This document shows positions 57,101-64,000 of a stretch of 64,000 bases of DNA, piece by piece. The translations under genes and the position numbers were made by a program. The notes beneath the pieces are model-generated. The model did no database searches, was not told where the DNA came from, and saw only the letters and a list, made by a program, of their open reading frames with translations. The number at the start of each line of letters is the position of its first letter. Position 1 is the stretch's first letter. This DNA comes from an uncultured Prevotellaceae bacterium (lineage in GTDB: Bacteria > Bacteroidota > Bacteroidia > Bacteroidales > Muribaculaceae). The stretch lies in NCBI GenBank assembly GCA_900541935.1, contig UQLZ01000005.1, positions 1-64,000 on the forward strand, written 5' to 3'.

Positions 57101-58369
57101 GCGGTTATAAGTGCAATAAAAGCAAAGTATTTTGAGGGAGGAAAGGCAAAGTCTCCAATTCCTCTTACTACGTTTAGGGCAGTAGTTAAGAGAGCTCTTG
57201 AAAGTTTGTTGGTTTCTATCAAGTCAAAGACAAAGGTAGTTACTAAAAATAAGAATAGGATAAATAGAAACAATGGTCCATTGGAGCAGAATACCTTAAC
57301 TCCGCGTGGTGAATTGCATGAGGAGACAGTTCGTGGCCGTATAAAAGTTCCTGTTTGGGAGAATGAGAAAATTGGTGAGGATTTTGATGCTGAAAAGATA
57401 AGCAGAGTTGCAGATGTAAGATATAGAATTGCTCTATCAAATAGATTGAAGGAATTCAACAATGATCCAAAGGCTGCATTTACCGGTAAAAATTCTTTAA
57501 CCAAAAAGCCTATAAATTGTAGGGATGGAGAAACCGTTCCGCAAAAGGTTTTGGTGAAGCATTTTGAAGATGTTTGCACTGTTAGAAAACCTGTTGATGA
57601 GAATTTGAATATCGAGAAGGTGGTAGATTCACGAATCCGTCAATTGTTGAAAGATAGGGTGGCGATGTTCAAGTCGCAAAAAGAGGCATTTGCAGATTTG
57701 GAAAGTAATCCAATTTGGGTAAATAAGGAAAGAGGTATTGCCTTGAAGAGAGTTACTATTGGCGAAAAACTCGGTAATGCAGTGGCTTTGCATTATAAGA
57801 AAAACAAAGATGGTAAATTCATTCTTGACAAGGAAGGGAATAAAATTCCTGTTGACTTCGTTAAGACAGGAAACAATCACCATGCTGTTATTTATCGAGT
57901 GCCGCAAAAAGGAAAAGATGGCAAATTAAAATACGATAAAGATGGCAATATTGAGTATGAGATAGTTGATATTGTAGTACCTTTTTATGAGGCTGTTAGA
58001 AGAAAGTCAGAAGGTTTGGACGTTATCGATAAAAACTTAAATAAGGAAGAAGGTTGGGAATTCTTGTTCTCAATGAAGCAGAATGAATATTTTGTTTTCC
58101 CTAATGAGGAAACAGGCTTTGACCCGACAAAAATAGACTTGAAAGATCCTAAAAATTATTCTGTCATTAGTCCGAATCTATTTAGGGTTCAAAAGTTTTC
58201 TAAAGGGGATTATATGTTTAGACATCACTTGGAAACAACAGTGAAAAACGAGTCTAAAGAAATGAAGGATATTTTGTATAAACGTATTAAAAGTTTGAAG
58301 CAATTTGAGAATATGGTTAAAGTCAGGGTTAATCATATAGGAGAGATTGTCGATGATAAAGGGCTGTAA
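54167..58369 (+). CDS. cas9: CRISPR-associated endonuclease Cas9 (type II-C)
   Basis: RNA-guided DNA endonuclease, 1400 aa from the ATG at 54167. RuvC-I is GLDLGTTSIGWA with Asp8; an arginine-rich bridge helix follows (RRIKRGMRRNLQRYKLRR). RuvC-II is IRVELARELK with Glu698. The HNH domain has DIEHIIPQARLLDDSFSNK with His782, and RuvC-III HHAVDALTVAF with His945/946 and Asp949. All catalytic residues are present, so the enzyme should cut both strands. The C-terminal 400 residues include the PAM-interacting part, whose specificity cannot be read. Size and partners (cas1, cas2; no csn2 or cas4) place it in subtype II-C, like long Bacteroidetes Cas9 proteins. Confidence 0.98.
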   Translation: MKRILGLDLGTTSIGWALVNEAESEKEISSIVKLGVRVNPLTVDEMSNFEKGKSFSINEVRRIKRGMRRNLQRYKLRREFLIKSLIRSGIITDETILSESRPSSTFETYRLRAKAACERIELEEFARVLLMINKKRGYKSNRKIKDADSQGSTMINSIDVARKLYDEGLTPGELCKDLLKDGQKRLPDFYKSDLHDEFARIWQKQKAFYPEILTDEAYEEMLKSNKVYDVLSNFAKYEITKPKKKEPLLQIYSNRVASLTKQISIEDLASVISSLKVQINKANGYLGNISDRSKILHINNITVGQFLLDKINNNPSASIKNNVFYRQDYLDEFEVIWEQQAKYHAVLTPELKEEIRDIIIFYQRKLKSQKGSVGFCEFESSKKIVNGKEITIGAKVAPCSHPIFQEFKIWQVLNNLEVSLVEPVYAEAIYSNVFECFDNSFKSDESRKLEQEEKEVLARELFYKGDLSKSDVLKILFKKTKGLDLNFDKVSGNKTTHAIFSAFAEYFNGKKENTIDFKNSANEIEKHFKSAFDKYKINTDLLKIDLSKSNKEIEKESLFRLWHLLYSYEGDNSVSGVEKLIEKLKELCNIDNDCATILANVTFENDYGNLSVKAMNKILPFMKEGERYDLACAEAGYRHSKSSLTKEEIENKVLKDKLSLLPKNSLRNPVVEKILNQMVNVVNSVIDTYGKPDEIRVELARELKKSTKEREDLNSAILKGNKENEAVREVLRKEFNISNPSKNDVIRYKLYQELKVNGYKTLYSNKKIDLGILFSNEIDIEHIIPQARLLDDSFSNKTLEFRDVNIEKGNRTAYDYVSSKYGPEELEAYKQRCEEVCRDGKKAKFRKLMMTEAEIPDGFIERDLRETQYISKKALEMLNEAFKTVTATTGSITDELRNDWQLVDLMKELNLPKYEALGEVREIEDSKGHKKKVINDWTKRNDHRHHAVDALTVAFTKSALIQYYNYKNAAWMEGHKGHAVISAIKAKYFEGGKAKSPIPLTTFRAVVKRALESLLVSIKSKTKVVTKNKNRINRNNGPLEQNTLTPRGELHEETVRGRIKVPVWENEKIGEDFDAEKISRVADVRYRIALSNRLKEFNNDPKAAFTGKNSLTKKPINCRDGETVPQKVLVKHFEDVCTVRKPVDENLNIEKVVDSRIRQLLKDRVAMFKSQKEAFADLESNPIWVNKERGIALKRVTIGEKLGNAVALHYKKNKDGKFILDKEGNKIPVDFVKTGNNHHAVIYRVPQKGKDGKLKYDKDGNIEYEIVDIVVPFYEAVRRKSEGLDVIDKNLNKEEGWEFLFSMKQNEYFVFPNEETGFDPTKIDLKDPKNYSVISPNLFRVQKFSKGDYMFRHHLETTVKNESKEMKDILYKRIKSLKQFENMVKVRVNHIGEIVDDKGL

Positions 58370-58385
58370 TTAAAATTCTTCAAGT

Positions 58386-59306
58386 ATGATAAAGAAAACG
58401 ATTTATTTTGGAAATCCAGTTAATCTGACATTGCGAAATGCGCAACTTGTTATCAGTCAACCAAAGAAGAAAGAGGAGAAAGACTGGTATAGCGAGCATT
58501 CGCAAGTTACCCGACCTATTGAAGATATCGGATTGGTTTTGCTTGACAATAAGCAGATTAATATTTCAATTGGTGCTTTATCTGCTTTATTAGAAAATAA
58601 TAGTGCTATTGTTACTTGTGATTCCAAGAGTATGCCTGTTGGCATGATGCTTCCTTTGTCAGGAAATACAACACAGAATGAGCGGTTCAGGCATCAGTTA
58701 GGTGCGTCATTGCCTTTAAAGAAACAACTATGGCAGCAAACGATAAAAGTTAAGATTGCAAACCAGATGTCAGTCCTTGAACGGCATACAAACGAAGAAG
58801 TCGGATGTATGAAAGTTTGGAGTGAAAATGTTAAAAGTGGAGATCCTGATAATCTTGAGGCTCGTGCAGCCGCTTATTATTGGAAGAACCTTTTTAAAAT
58901 ACCTGGATTTACTCGGAAGCGAGAAGGAATCCCACCTAATAATCTTTTAAATTATGGTTATGCCATTTTGCGTGCCGTCGTTGCTCGTGGGTTGGTGGCA
59001 AGCGGTTTGCTTCCAACATTAGGAATACACCATCATAATAGGTATAATGCATATTGCCTTGCTGATGATATTATGGAGCCATATCGCCCCTATGTTGATG
59101 AATTGGTTTTAGAAATTGTACGTAGTGGCTGTAACTATGAAGAGTTGACAAAAGAATTAAAGGCAAAGTTGTTGGTTATACCTACCTTAGATGTTGAGAT
59201 TGGAGGGAAAAAGAGTCCGTTAATGGTGGCGGTAGGGCAGACAACGGCATCGCTTTACAAATGCTTTTCTGGAGAGTTAAGAAGAATTTTATATCCTGAA
59301 ATGTAA
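58386..59306 (+). CDS. cas1: CRISPR-associated endonuclease Cas1
   Basis: Metal-dependent integrase subunit that inserts new spacers, working as a complex with Cas2; 306 aa. The catalytic Glu158 lies in NLEARAAAYYW, the His in the GIHHHNRYNAY stretch (residues 214-224), and the acidic residues in LADDIMEPYRPYVDELV. The start KKTIYFGNPVNLTLRNAQL is typical of type II Cas1. It lies 16 bp behind cas9 and 5 bp before cas2. Confidence 0.97.
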   Translation: MIKKTIYFGNPVNLTLRNAQLVISQPKKKEEKDWYSEHSQVTRPIEDIGLVLLDNKQINISIGALSALLENNSAIVTCDSKSMPVGMMLPLSGNTTQNERFRHQLGASLPLKKQLWQQTIKVKIANQMSVLERHTNEEVGCMKVWSENVKSGDPDNLEARAAAYYWKNLFKIPGFTRKREGIPPNNLLNYGYAILRAVVARGLVASGLLPTLGIHHHNRYNAYCLADDIMEPYRPYVDELVLEIVRSGCNYEELTKELKAKLLVIPTLDVEIGGKKSPLMVAVGQTTASLYKCFSGELRRILYPEM

Positions 59307-59311
59307 TATCA

Positions 59312-59647
59312 ATGATAGAGAGAATTAGTCAGTATAGGAATATGTGGTTATTTGTATTTTTTGACTTGCCTACGGAAACCAAGCAAGATAGAAAAGCCTA
59401 TGCCAAGTTTAGAAAAAACTTATTGACAAATGGCTTTACGATGTTTCAATATTCGATATACATTAGAAATTGTCCGAGTTTTGAAAATTTGAATGTCCAC
59501 ATTAAAAGAGTAAAATCATTTTTGCCTGGGTGTGGAAAAATTGTAATTTTTTATGTTACCGAAAAACAATTTGCAAATATGGAGTTGTTTTATGGTAGTA
59601 AAAGTCAAAAGATAATGACTGCACCCCAGCAGTTGGAATTGTTTTAA
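59312..59647 (+). CDS. cas2: CRISPR-associated protein Cas2
   Basis: Structural partner of Cas1 in spacer acquisition, 111 aa, ferredoxin-like fold. WLFVFFDLPTETKQDRKAY carries the conserved Asp after the first strand, followed by FRKNLLTNGFTMFQYSIYIR. It is the last cas gene; 511 bp separate it from the array. Confidence 0.96.
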   Translation: MIERISQYRNMWLFVFFDLPTETKQDRKAYAKFRKNLLTNGFTMFQYSIYIRNCPSFENLNVHIKRVKSFLPGCGKIVIFYVTEKQFANMELFYGSKSQKIMTAPQQLELF

Positions 59648-59735
59648 CCAAATCGGTCATTAGAGGTTAACACTCTTCCAGCCTTTTGCTTTCTTTTTGT
59701 TACTTGCCTCGAAAATCCATTTTGTTCGTTCGTGG

Positions 59736-59810
59736 GGGACACATTTGCAATGTGTCCCTACAATTAATTGTGTGGTGTTCACTGTGGGGACGCTTTGAAT
59801 AAAAGCGTCC
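59736..59810. repeat. Two REP-like hairpins in tandem
   Basis: First unit: gggacacatt and its perfect complement around tgc (59736-59758). Second unit: ggacgcttt and its complement around gaata (59788-59810). Both stems are preceded by a G-run after gtg. An imperfect relative lies at 51588. Such small palindromes are typical dispersed intergenic repeats, but copy number cannot be judged from one window. Confidence 0.5.
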
Positions 59811-60049
59811 GCGTTTGCGGAATCAAAAACAATTATATTTGCTGGCTGAAAGCCAAACTATTCATAAGCTGTGGCAGCTCCACAGGATAGCACCACTCAA
59901 CCAAAAGCACTCTGTAAGAGCAAAGGGTTTTATTGATTGTGCGTGGCGAGGATTGCCTCAAAGTCTTATGGCTTTTAGGTCTACCTCCAACTTATTTTCT
60001 ATTGAGCCGACAAAAGTTCACAGAAAGTCTAATAACCGATTTGGGTTTA

Positions 60050-60085
60050 AACAAAAGAACTTGCCAATTGGCAAGTTCTTTTGTT
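60050..60085. terminator. 36-bp perfect palindrome between cas2 and the CRISPR array
   Basis: The sequence 60050-60085 equals its own reverse complement, with an A-rich left and T-rich right flank (core acttgccaattggcaagt). As RNA it gives a strong hairpin with a T-run on either strand, so it can stop both the cas operon (plus) and array transcripts (minus). The rest of 59648-60158 holds no gene; its last 70 bp before the first repeat are the probable leader. Confidence 0.75.
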
Positions 60086-60158
60086 AGGAAACTATACGAT
60101 TTTTTTAATTCTAAAAACCGTTGTAATTTATTGAAATATAGTGTTTTATGGAGGTTCT

Positions 60159-61664
60159 GGTGTTTCCTATAAAACAAAGATACAAAAATTTAAGCAAATC
60201 ACAACTGCATTGTTGCTCCCTGAATAGTGGGCGTAGGTGTTTCCTATAAAACAAAGATACAAAAATTTAAGCAAATCACAACCGGTTATATCATGGTTAT
60301 TTATCATTGTAAGGTGTTTCCTATAAAACAAAGATACAAAAATTTAAGCAAATCACAACAACAACTGGATAATGATATGAAAGAAATTGGGTGTTTCCTA
60401 TAAAACAAAGATACAAAAATTTAAGCAAATCACAACGCCTGGCTGACGGCAAAATGAAAGAAGGCGGTGTTTCCTATAAAACAAAGATACAAAAATTTAA
60501 GCAAATCACAACAATTCTCACACCTCTATCAGCGATTGTGTCGGTGTTTCCTATAAAACAAAGATACAAAAATTTAAGCAAATCACAACTAAACACGCAC
60601 CTGCCTACCGACGTGCCCGGGTGTTTCCTATAAAACAAAGATACAAAAATTTAAGCAAATCACAACACCATGCAGAATCCAGTCGTTACTACTCCCGGTG
60701 TTTCCTATAAAACAAAGATACAAAAATTTAAGCAAATCACAACAGGTAAACCTGAGACTATAGGTTACTCATCGGTGTTTCCTATAAAACAAAGATACAA
60801 AAATTTAAGCAAATCACAACGGTAATTTTGATAGGTCCTAAACCAATTTGGTGTTTCCTATAAAACAAAGATACAAAAATTTAAGCAAATCACAACTTCA
60901 ATGCTCTTGCGCATAACGCGGTCGGCGGTGTTTCCTATAAAACAAAGATACAAAAATTTAAGCAAATCACAACACAGAGGTTAACACCATCGAAAAGCAC
61001 AAGGGTGTTTCCTATAAAACAAAGATACAAAAATTTAAGCAAATCACAACTATGAGGTCACCTGGAGTATCAGCTAAAATGGGGTTTCCTATAAAACAAA
61101 GATACAAAAATTTAAGCAAATCACAACTATATTGTACCTGGACTTAATTCTGGTCCGGTGTTTCCTATAAAACAAAGATACAAAAATTTAAGCAAATCAC
61201 AACTGACTTCATACGCACTACGTATTTATACCAGGTGTTTCCTATAAAACAAAGATACAAAAATTTAAGCAAATCACAACAATGCATGGTGTTGCTCAAA
61301 TTCAAGCAACGGTGTTTCCTATAAAACAAAGATACAAAAATTTAAGCAAATCACAACATAAAAAAGCTGAAGAGTTTGAGGTTGGTGGTGTTTCCTATAA
61401 AACAAAGATACAAAAATTTAAGCAAATCACAACTTGAACGCATATTCGCCGGATTGGTCAAATGATGTTTCCTATAAAACAAAGATACAAAAATTTAAGC
61501 AAATCACAACTGTTACCGTTCCATGTGGACGTTGCAAATAGATGTTTCCTATAAAACAAAGATACAAAAATTTAAGCAAATCACAACTTATGTTAATTTT
61601 GTCCTTGTCTTTTTTGAGATGTTTCCTATAAAACAAAGATACAAAAATTTAAGCAAATAATAAA
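60159..61664 (-). CRISPR. Type II-C CRISPR array, 20 repeats and 19 spacers
   Basis: Repeats are 47 bp and spacers 29-30 bp (four are 29, at 60437, 60821, 61128 and 61358), with a period of 76-77 bp. In RNA orientation (minus strand) the repeat starts GTTGTGATTTGCTTAAAT and ends TATAGGAAACACC. The orientation follows from the anti-repeat of the tracrRNA. Seventeen repeats from 60159 are identical save one base in the repeat at 61081; those at 61464, 61541 and 61618 share GA for GG at their plus-strand start, and the last has lost its final seven bases (plus strand). So the cas-distal end is the old one. Each repeat holds a promoter (TTG-N19-TATCTTTG). No spacer target could be named by eye. 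Confidence 0.98.
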
Positions 61665-61694
61665 TTAGAATTTCAGTAAAAGTCCGTTTGTAGT

Positions 61695-61742
61695 GCTATT
61701 TCCTATATAATGACATGTCATATTTAATGATAAGATGCAGAT
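61695..61742 (-). repeat. Decayed 21st CRISPR repeat
   Basis: Exactly 77 bp after the start of repeat 20, the bases at 61699-61707 repeat the 9-mer tttcctata at the same place as in a repeat, and looser matches follow (TAAA-type A-runs and a displaced atttaa). The remainder has diverged. It lies 9 bp from the gene ending at 61751. Confidence 0.5.
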
Positions 61743-61750
61743 TTAATGTT

Positions 61751-62656
61751 TTATATCTTCATTTTTTCGGAGATTATTACGCCGGCGATTGTGAGTGCAC
61801 ATCCAATATAGCCAATAAGTGTAACCGGTTCATTGAGAATTAAAATAGAGGCAACGAGTGTTACTACCGGTGAGAAGTACAGGTAATTTGATGCCCTTGA
61901 TGCTCCAAGATTGTTTATTGCTTCATTCCACATGATGTATGCAAGCATAGAGCATATAAGTCCAAGGAAAAGAATATGCCCCCAAACGGCAGCGTCTTTT
62001 AGAATAGCAAAATCCATAAAGTGACCTTGAAATGCAAGAAATGGAATTGCTGTTACGATTCCATAGAAAAAGAGTTTACGTGTGATAAAAAGAGTTTCAT
62101 ATCTTGCATTTAGTCGCTTTACGACGATGCAGTAAATCGCAAAACTAAGAGCCGCTGCTATTGACAGAATGTCGCCAAGTGGTTTTACCTGAATGTTGGA
62201 CGAACTGTTGAATATTACGCATGCAACACCGATAAAAGCAACTATGGAGCCTAATATAAATCCTTTTTTCAGTTGCTCTGTCTTATACATTATTTTTGTA
62301 AGAATAACAGTGAGTATGGGAGACAATGTTACAAGCAGGGATACATTGGTTACAAGAGTATATTGCAGTGCGGTGTTTTCTCCGATGTAATATATTGATC
62401 CTCCGCAGAGTCCGCATATCAAGAATAGTGCTTCATCTTTTATTGAATCGGAAAATAGTTTTTTCCCCGTCAGAAAGAGTAAGACAATGTAGGCAATGGC
62501 AAAGCGGATAATATATATTTCAGTTGGCTGTATCCCTGCATCAAGAAGTTTGCTCGTAGAGATAAATGAAACACCCCATACAACGCCAACGAACAATGCC
62601 AACAGGTGGTAGAGGAAGTTTGTATTGCTTTTATTCGTAATATTTGTAATGTTCAT
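61751..62656 (-). CDS. EamA/DMT-family transporter
   Basis: Inner-membrane exporter or permease of the drug/metabolite transporter superfamily, 301 aa, with ten predicted helices in two EamA repeats (about 12-145 and 155-298). Landmarks are LLALFVGVVWGVSFISTSKLL at the start, the ENTALQYTLVTNVSLLVTLSPI segment closing repeat one, and NLGASRASNYLYFSPVVTLV in repeat two. Substrate unknown. Divergent from the Fur-family gene, with a 116-bp shared upstream region. Its 3' end almost touches the old end of the CRISPR array. Confidence 0.9.
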   Translation of the reverse strand: MNITNITNKSNTNFLYHLLALFVGVVWGVSFISTSKLLDAGIQPTEIYIIRFAIAYIVLLFLTGKKLFSDSIKDEALFLICGLCGGSIYYIGENTALQYTLVTNVSLLVTLSPILTVILTKIMYKTEQLKKGFILGSIVAFIGVACVIFNSSSNIQVKPLGDILSIAAALSFAIYCIVVKRLNARYETLFITRKLFFYGIVTAIPFLAFQGHFMDFAILKDAAVWGHILFLGLICSMLAYIMWNEAINNLGASRASNYLYFSPVVTLVASILILNEPVTLIGYIGCALTIAGVIISEKMKI

Positions 62657-62685
62657 AAGGCTATCACAATTTGGAATAACATAGG

Positions 62686-62765
62686 CAAAGTTATATAATT
62701 TCGTTTGAAGAAACTAAAATTCCGTTATAATTATTTTTTTCTACTCAATTGATGTATTAACTTTG
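62686..62765. promoter_or_regulatory. Divergent -7 elements between the transporter and the Fur-family gene
   Basis: Minus strand: TAACTTTG at plus 62686-62693, serving the transporter. Plus strand: TAACTTTG at 62758-62765, 7 bp before the regulator ATG. Neither has a clear TTG at standard spacing. Confidence 0.45.
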
Positions 62766-62772
62766 CAGTAGT

Positions 62773-63258
62773 ATGACGACAGACGATAAAACTGTTATAG
62801 TAGCGAGAAACAAATTAATAGAGTATCTCGATAATAAGCGGATGCGCAAGACACCGGAGCGATTCGCTATTCTTGATGTCGTCTATTCCCGCAAAGACCA
62901 TTTTAATGTAGAAACAATAGTTGATGAAATGCAGGCAAGGTCATTTTATGTCAGCCGTGCAACTGTATATAATACAATGGAGTTGTTTTGTGCATGTGGT
63001 ATAGTTCGAAAGCATCAGTTTGGAACTCGTGAGGCATTATACGAGAAGATAGTTAGTTCAGGAAACCATCATCATCTTATCTGTTCCGATTGTGGAAAGA
63101 TCAAGGAGGTTAAGGATTCTGAACTGCTTAAGTATATTGGTATGCAAAAGTACGGTGCATTTAGTGTGTCGTACTTTTCGCTATATGTTTATGGCATATG
63201 TTCCGCTTGTATGCGTCGCAAGAAAAAATTGGAAAGAGAAAATAAACATAAAAAATAG
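62773..63258 (+). CDS. Fur-family transcriptional regulator
   Basis: Metal- or peroxide-responsive DNA-binding regulator, 161 aa. The winged helix spans about 15-95 (RMRKTPERFAILDVVYSRKDHF, then VSRATVYNTMELF as recognition helix). The dimerisation domain holds the metal site NHHHLICSDCGKIKEV and a second CxxC pair (CSACM), consistent with a structural zinc. Whether it acts as Fur, Zur or PerR cannot be read. The very short leader implies translation close to the transcription start. purA begins 9 bp downstream and is probably co-transcribed, an order conserved in Bacteroidetes. Confidence 0.92.
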   Translation: MTTDDKTVIVARNKLIEYLDNKRMRKTPERFAILDVVYSRKDHFNVETIVDEMQARSFYVSRATVYNTMELFCACGIVRKHQFGTREALYEKIVSSGNHHHLICSDCGKIKEVKDSELLKYIGMQKYGAFSVSYFSLYVYGICSACMRRKKKLERENKHKK

Positions 63259-63267
63259 ATTTTTATT

Positions 63268-64000
63268 ATGAAAGTTGATGTCCTTTTGGGTTTACAATGG
63301 GGTGATGAAGGAAAGGGTAAGGTAGTTGACGTACTTACTCCGAGGTATGATGTAGTTGCAAGATTTCAAGGTGGCCCGAATGCAGGTCACACTCTTGAAT
63401 TTGAAGGAAAGAAGTATGTCCTTCGTTCCATTCCTTCTGGAATATTCCAGCATGGACAAGTAAACGTTATTGGGAATGGTGTTGTCTTGGATCCAGTATT
63501 GTTCAAGGAAGAGGCAGAGGGCCTTTTGCAATCAGGAGTGGATATTCGTAAAGTCTTGAAAATTTCAAGGAAAGCGCATTTGATTTTGCCAACGCATCGT
63601 CTTCTTGATGCAGCCAATGAGCAAAGAAAGGGTGCTTCTAAGATTGGTACTACAGGAAAGGGAATTGGCCCGACTTATACCGACAAGATTAGTAGAAACG
63701 GTTTGAGGGTCGGTGACGTATTTGAAAATTTCAAGGAGAAATATGAGGCGGCAAAGGCTAAGCATTTAGATACTCTTGCAGCATTTGGAGTAGAGGCTGA
63801 TGTTACAGAGTTAGAGGCTAAATGGCTTGATGCTATAGAATATTTGAAGCAGTACGATATTATTGATAGTGAATTTGTAATTAATGGATATCTTAATGAA
63901 GGAAAGTCTGTTTTGTGCGAGGGTGCGCAAGGAACTATGCTTGACGTTGATTTCGGTTCTTATCCGTTTGTTACTTCCTCAAATACTATTTGTGCTGGTG
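63268..64000 (+). CDS. purA: Adenylosuccinate synthetase (5' part; runs off the window)
   Basis: First committed step of AMP synthesis: joins IMP and aspartate using GTP. The visible 244 residues include VLLGLQWGDEGKGKVVDVL (phosphate loop with catalytic Asp), GGPNAGHTL with the catalytic His, SKIGTTGKGIGPTY and VLCEGAQGTMLDVDFGSYPF. The frame is still open at the window edge. It lies 9 bp after the Fur-family gene. Confidence 0.97.
   Translation, partial: MKVDVLLGLQWGDEGKGKVVDVLTPRYDVVARFQGGPNAGHTLEFEGKKYVLRSIPSGIFQHGQVNVIGNGVVLDPVLFKEEAEGLLQSGVDIRKVLKISRKAHLILPTHRLLDAANEQRKGASKIGTTGKGIGPTYTDKISRNGLRVGDVFENFKEKYEAAKAKHLDTLAAFGVEADVTELEAKWLDAIEYLKQYDIIDSEFVINGYLNEGKSVLCEGAQGTMLDVDFGSYPFVTSSNTICAG

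Noticed and set aside
57097..57579. Reverse-strand frame of 160 codons inside cas9
   Set aside because: Antisense shadow of the Cas9 C-terminal region; no ribosome binding site or family match.
54167..59647. Subtype II-A or II-B instead of II-C
   Set aside because: No csn2 and no cas4 frame exists between or beside cas9, cas1, cas2 and the array.
59815..60172. Open frames of 79-90 codons between cas2 and the array
   Set aside because: They run through hairpins and the 36-bp palindrome, have no family-like sequence, and overlap each other in different frames.
60391..60633. Open frame of 80 codons inside the array
   Set aside because: It is made of translated CRISPR repeats and spacers.

Overview
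This 64 kb window is a chromosomal segment of a low-GC member of the Bacteroidota, most likely order Bacteroidales. The evidence is the gene order (dnaN-dnaQ-coaBC-DUF4835-recN-rlmB; purH-mreBCD-mrdA; fur-purA), the many Bacteroidetes-only families (DUF4835, DUF349, long NusB, BACON-like lipoproteins), and promoters of the Bacteroidetes type (TTTG, about 19-21 bp, TAnnTTTG). I cannot place it below order. No rRNA or tRNA gene was recognised.

Layout. 1-2.2 kb: broken or odd accessory genes (a TPR gene tail, a double-GNAT fusion, a DUF1963 pseudogene). 2.2-8.7 kb: a tight replication/repair/CoA operon. 8.8-15.2 kb: nusB-yajC, ybbR-coaE, lepA-nhaA. 15.2-18 kb: a candidate small RNA and a reverse-strand pair with an AmyE-like secreted alpha-amylase. 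18-22.6 kb: a DUF349 protein, an undecaprenyl-phosphate sugar transferase and a secreted SGNH hydrolase. 22.6-27.7 kb: an iron-siderophore-type ABC importer operon with a DUF3843-like protein, then a SIMPL protein. 27.8-33 kb: a secreted protein and a fragment of a phage/conjugative-element 'polyvalent' protein truncated at both ends. 33-37.4 kb: htpG and a Clp ATPase lacking its N-domain. 37.5-42.6 kb: gyrA (Leu at the main quinolone-resistance position), a TPR protein and a lipoprotein. 42.8-51.4 kb, reverse strand: purH-mreB-mreC-mreD-mrdA-NUDIX-(AmgK-like/RapZ-C fusion)-MurU-like, a cell-shape and probable cell-wall-recycling cluster. 52.4-54 kb: a zinc/manganese ABC transporter missing its permease, of which a short remnant appears to survive. 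54-61.7 kb: a complete type II-C CRISPR-Cas locus. 61.7-64 kb: a DMT transporter, a Fur-family regulator and the start of purA.

The CRISPR-Cas locus is the centrepiece. A tracrRNA gene on the minus strand, with its own promoter, a 25-bp anti-repeat and a terminator, faces away from cas9 (1400 aa), cas1 and cas2, which lie on the plus strand. The array of 20 repeats of 47 bp and 19 spacers of 29-30 bp is read on the minus strand. Each full repeat carries a Bacteroidetes-type promoter (TTG-N19-TATCTTTG), so each spacer can in principle be transcribed on its own. Degenerate repeats, including a fossil 21st repeat exactly in register, mark the cas-distal end as the old end. The array is therefore transcribed from its old end towards its new end. 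No csn2 or cas4 is present.
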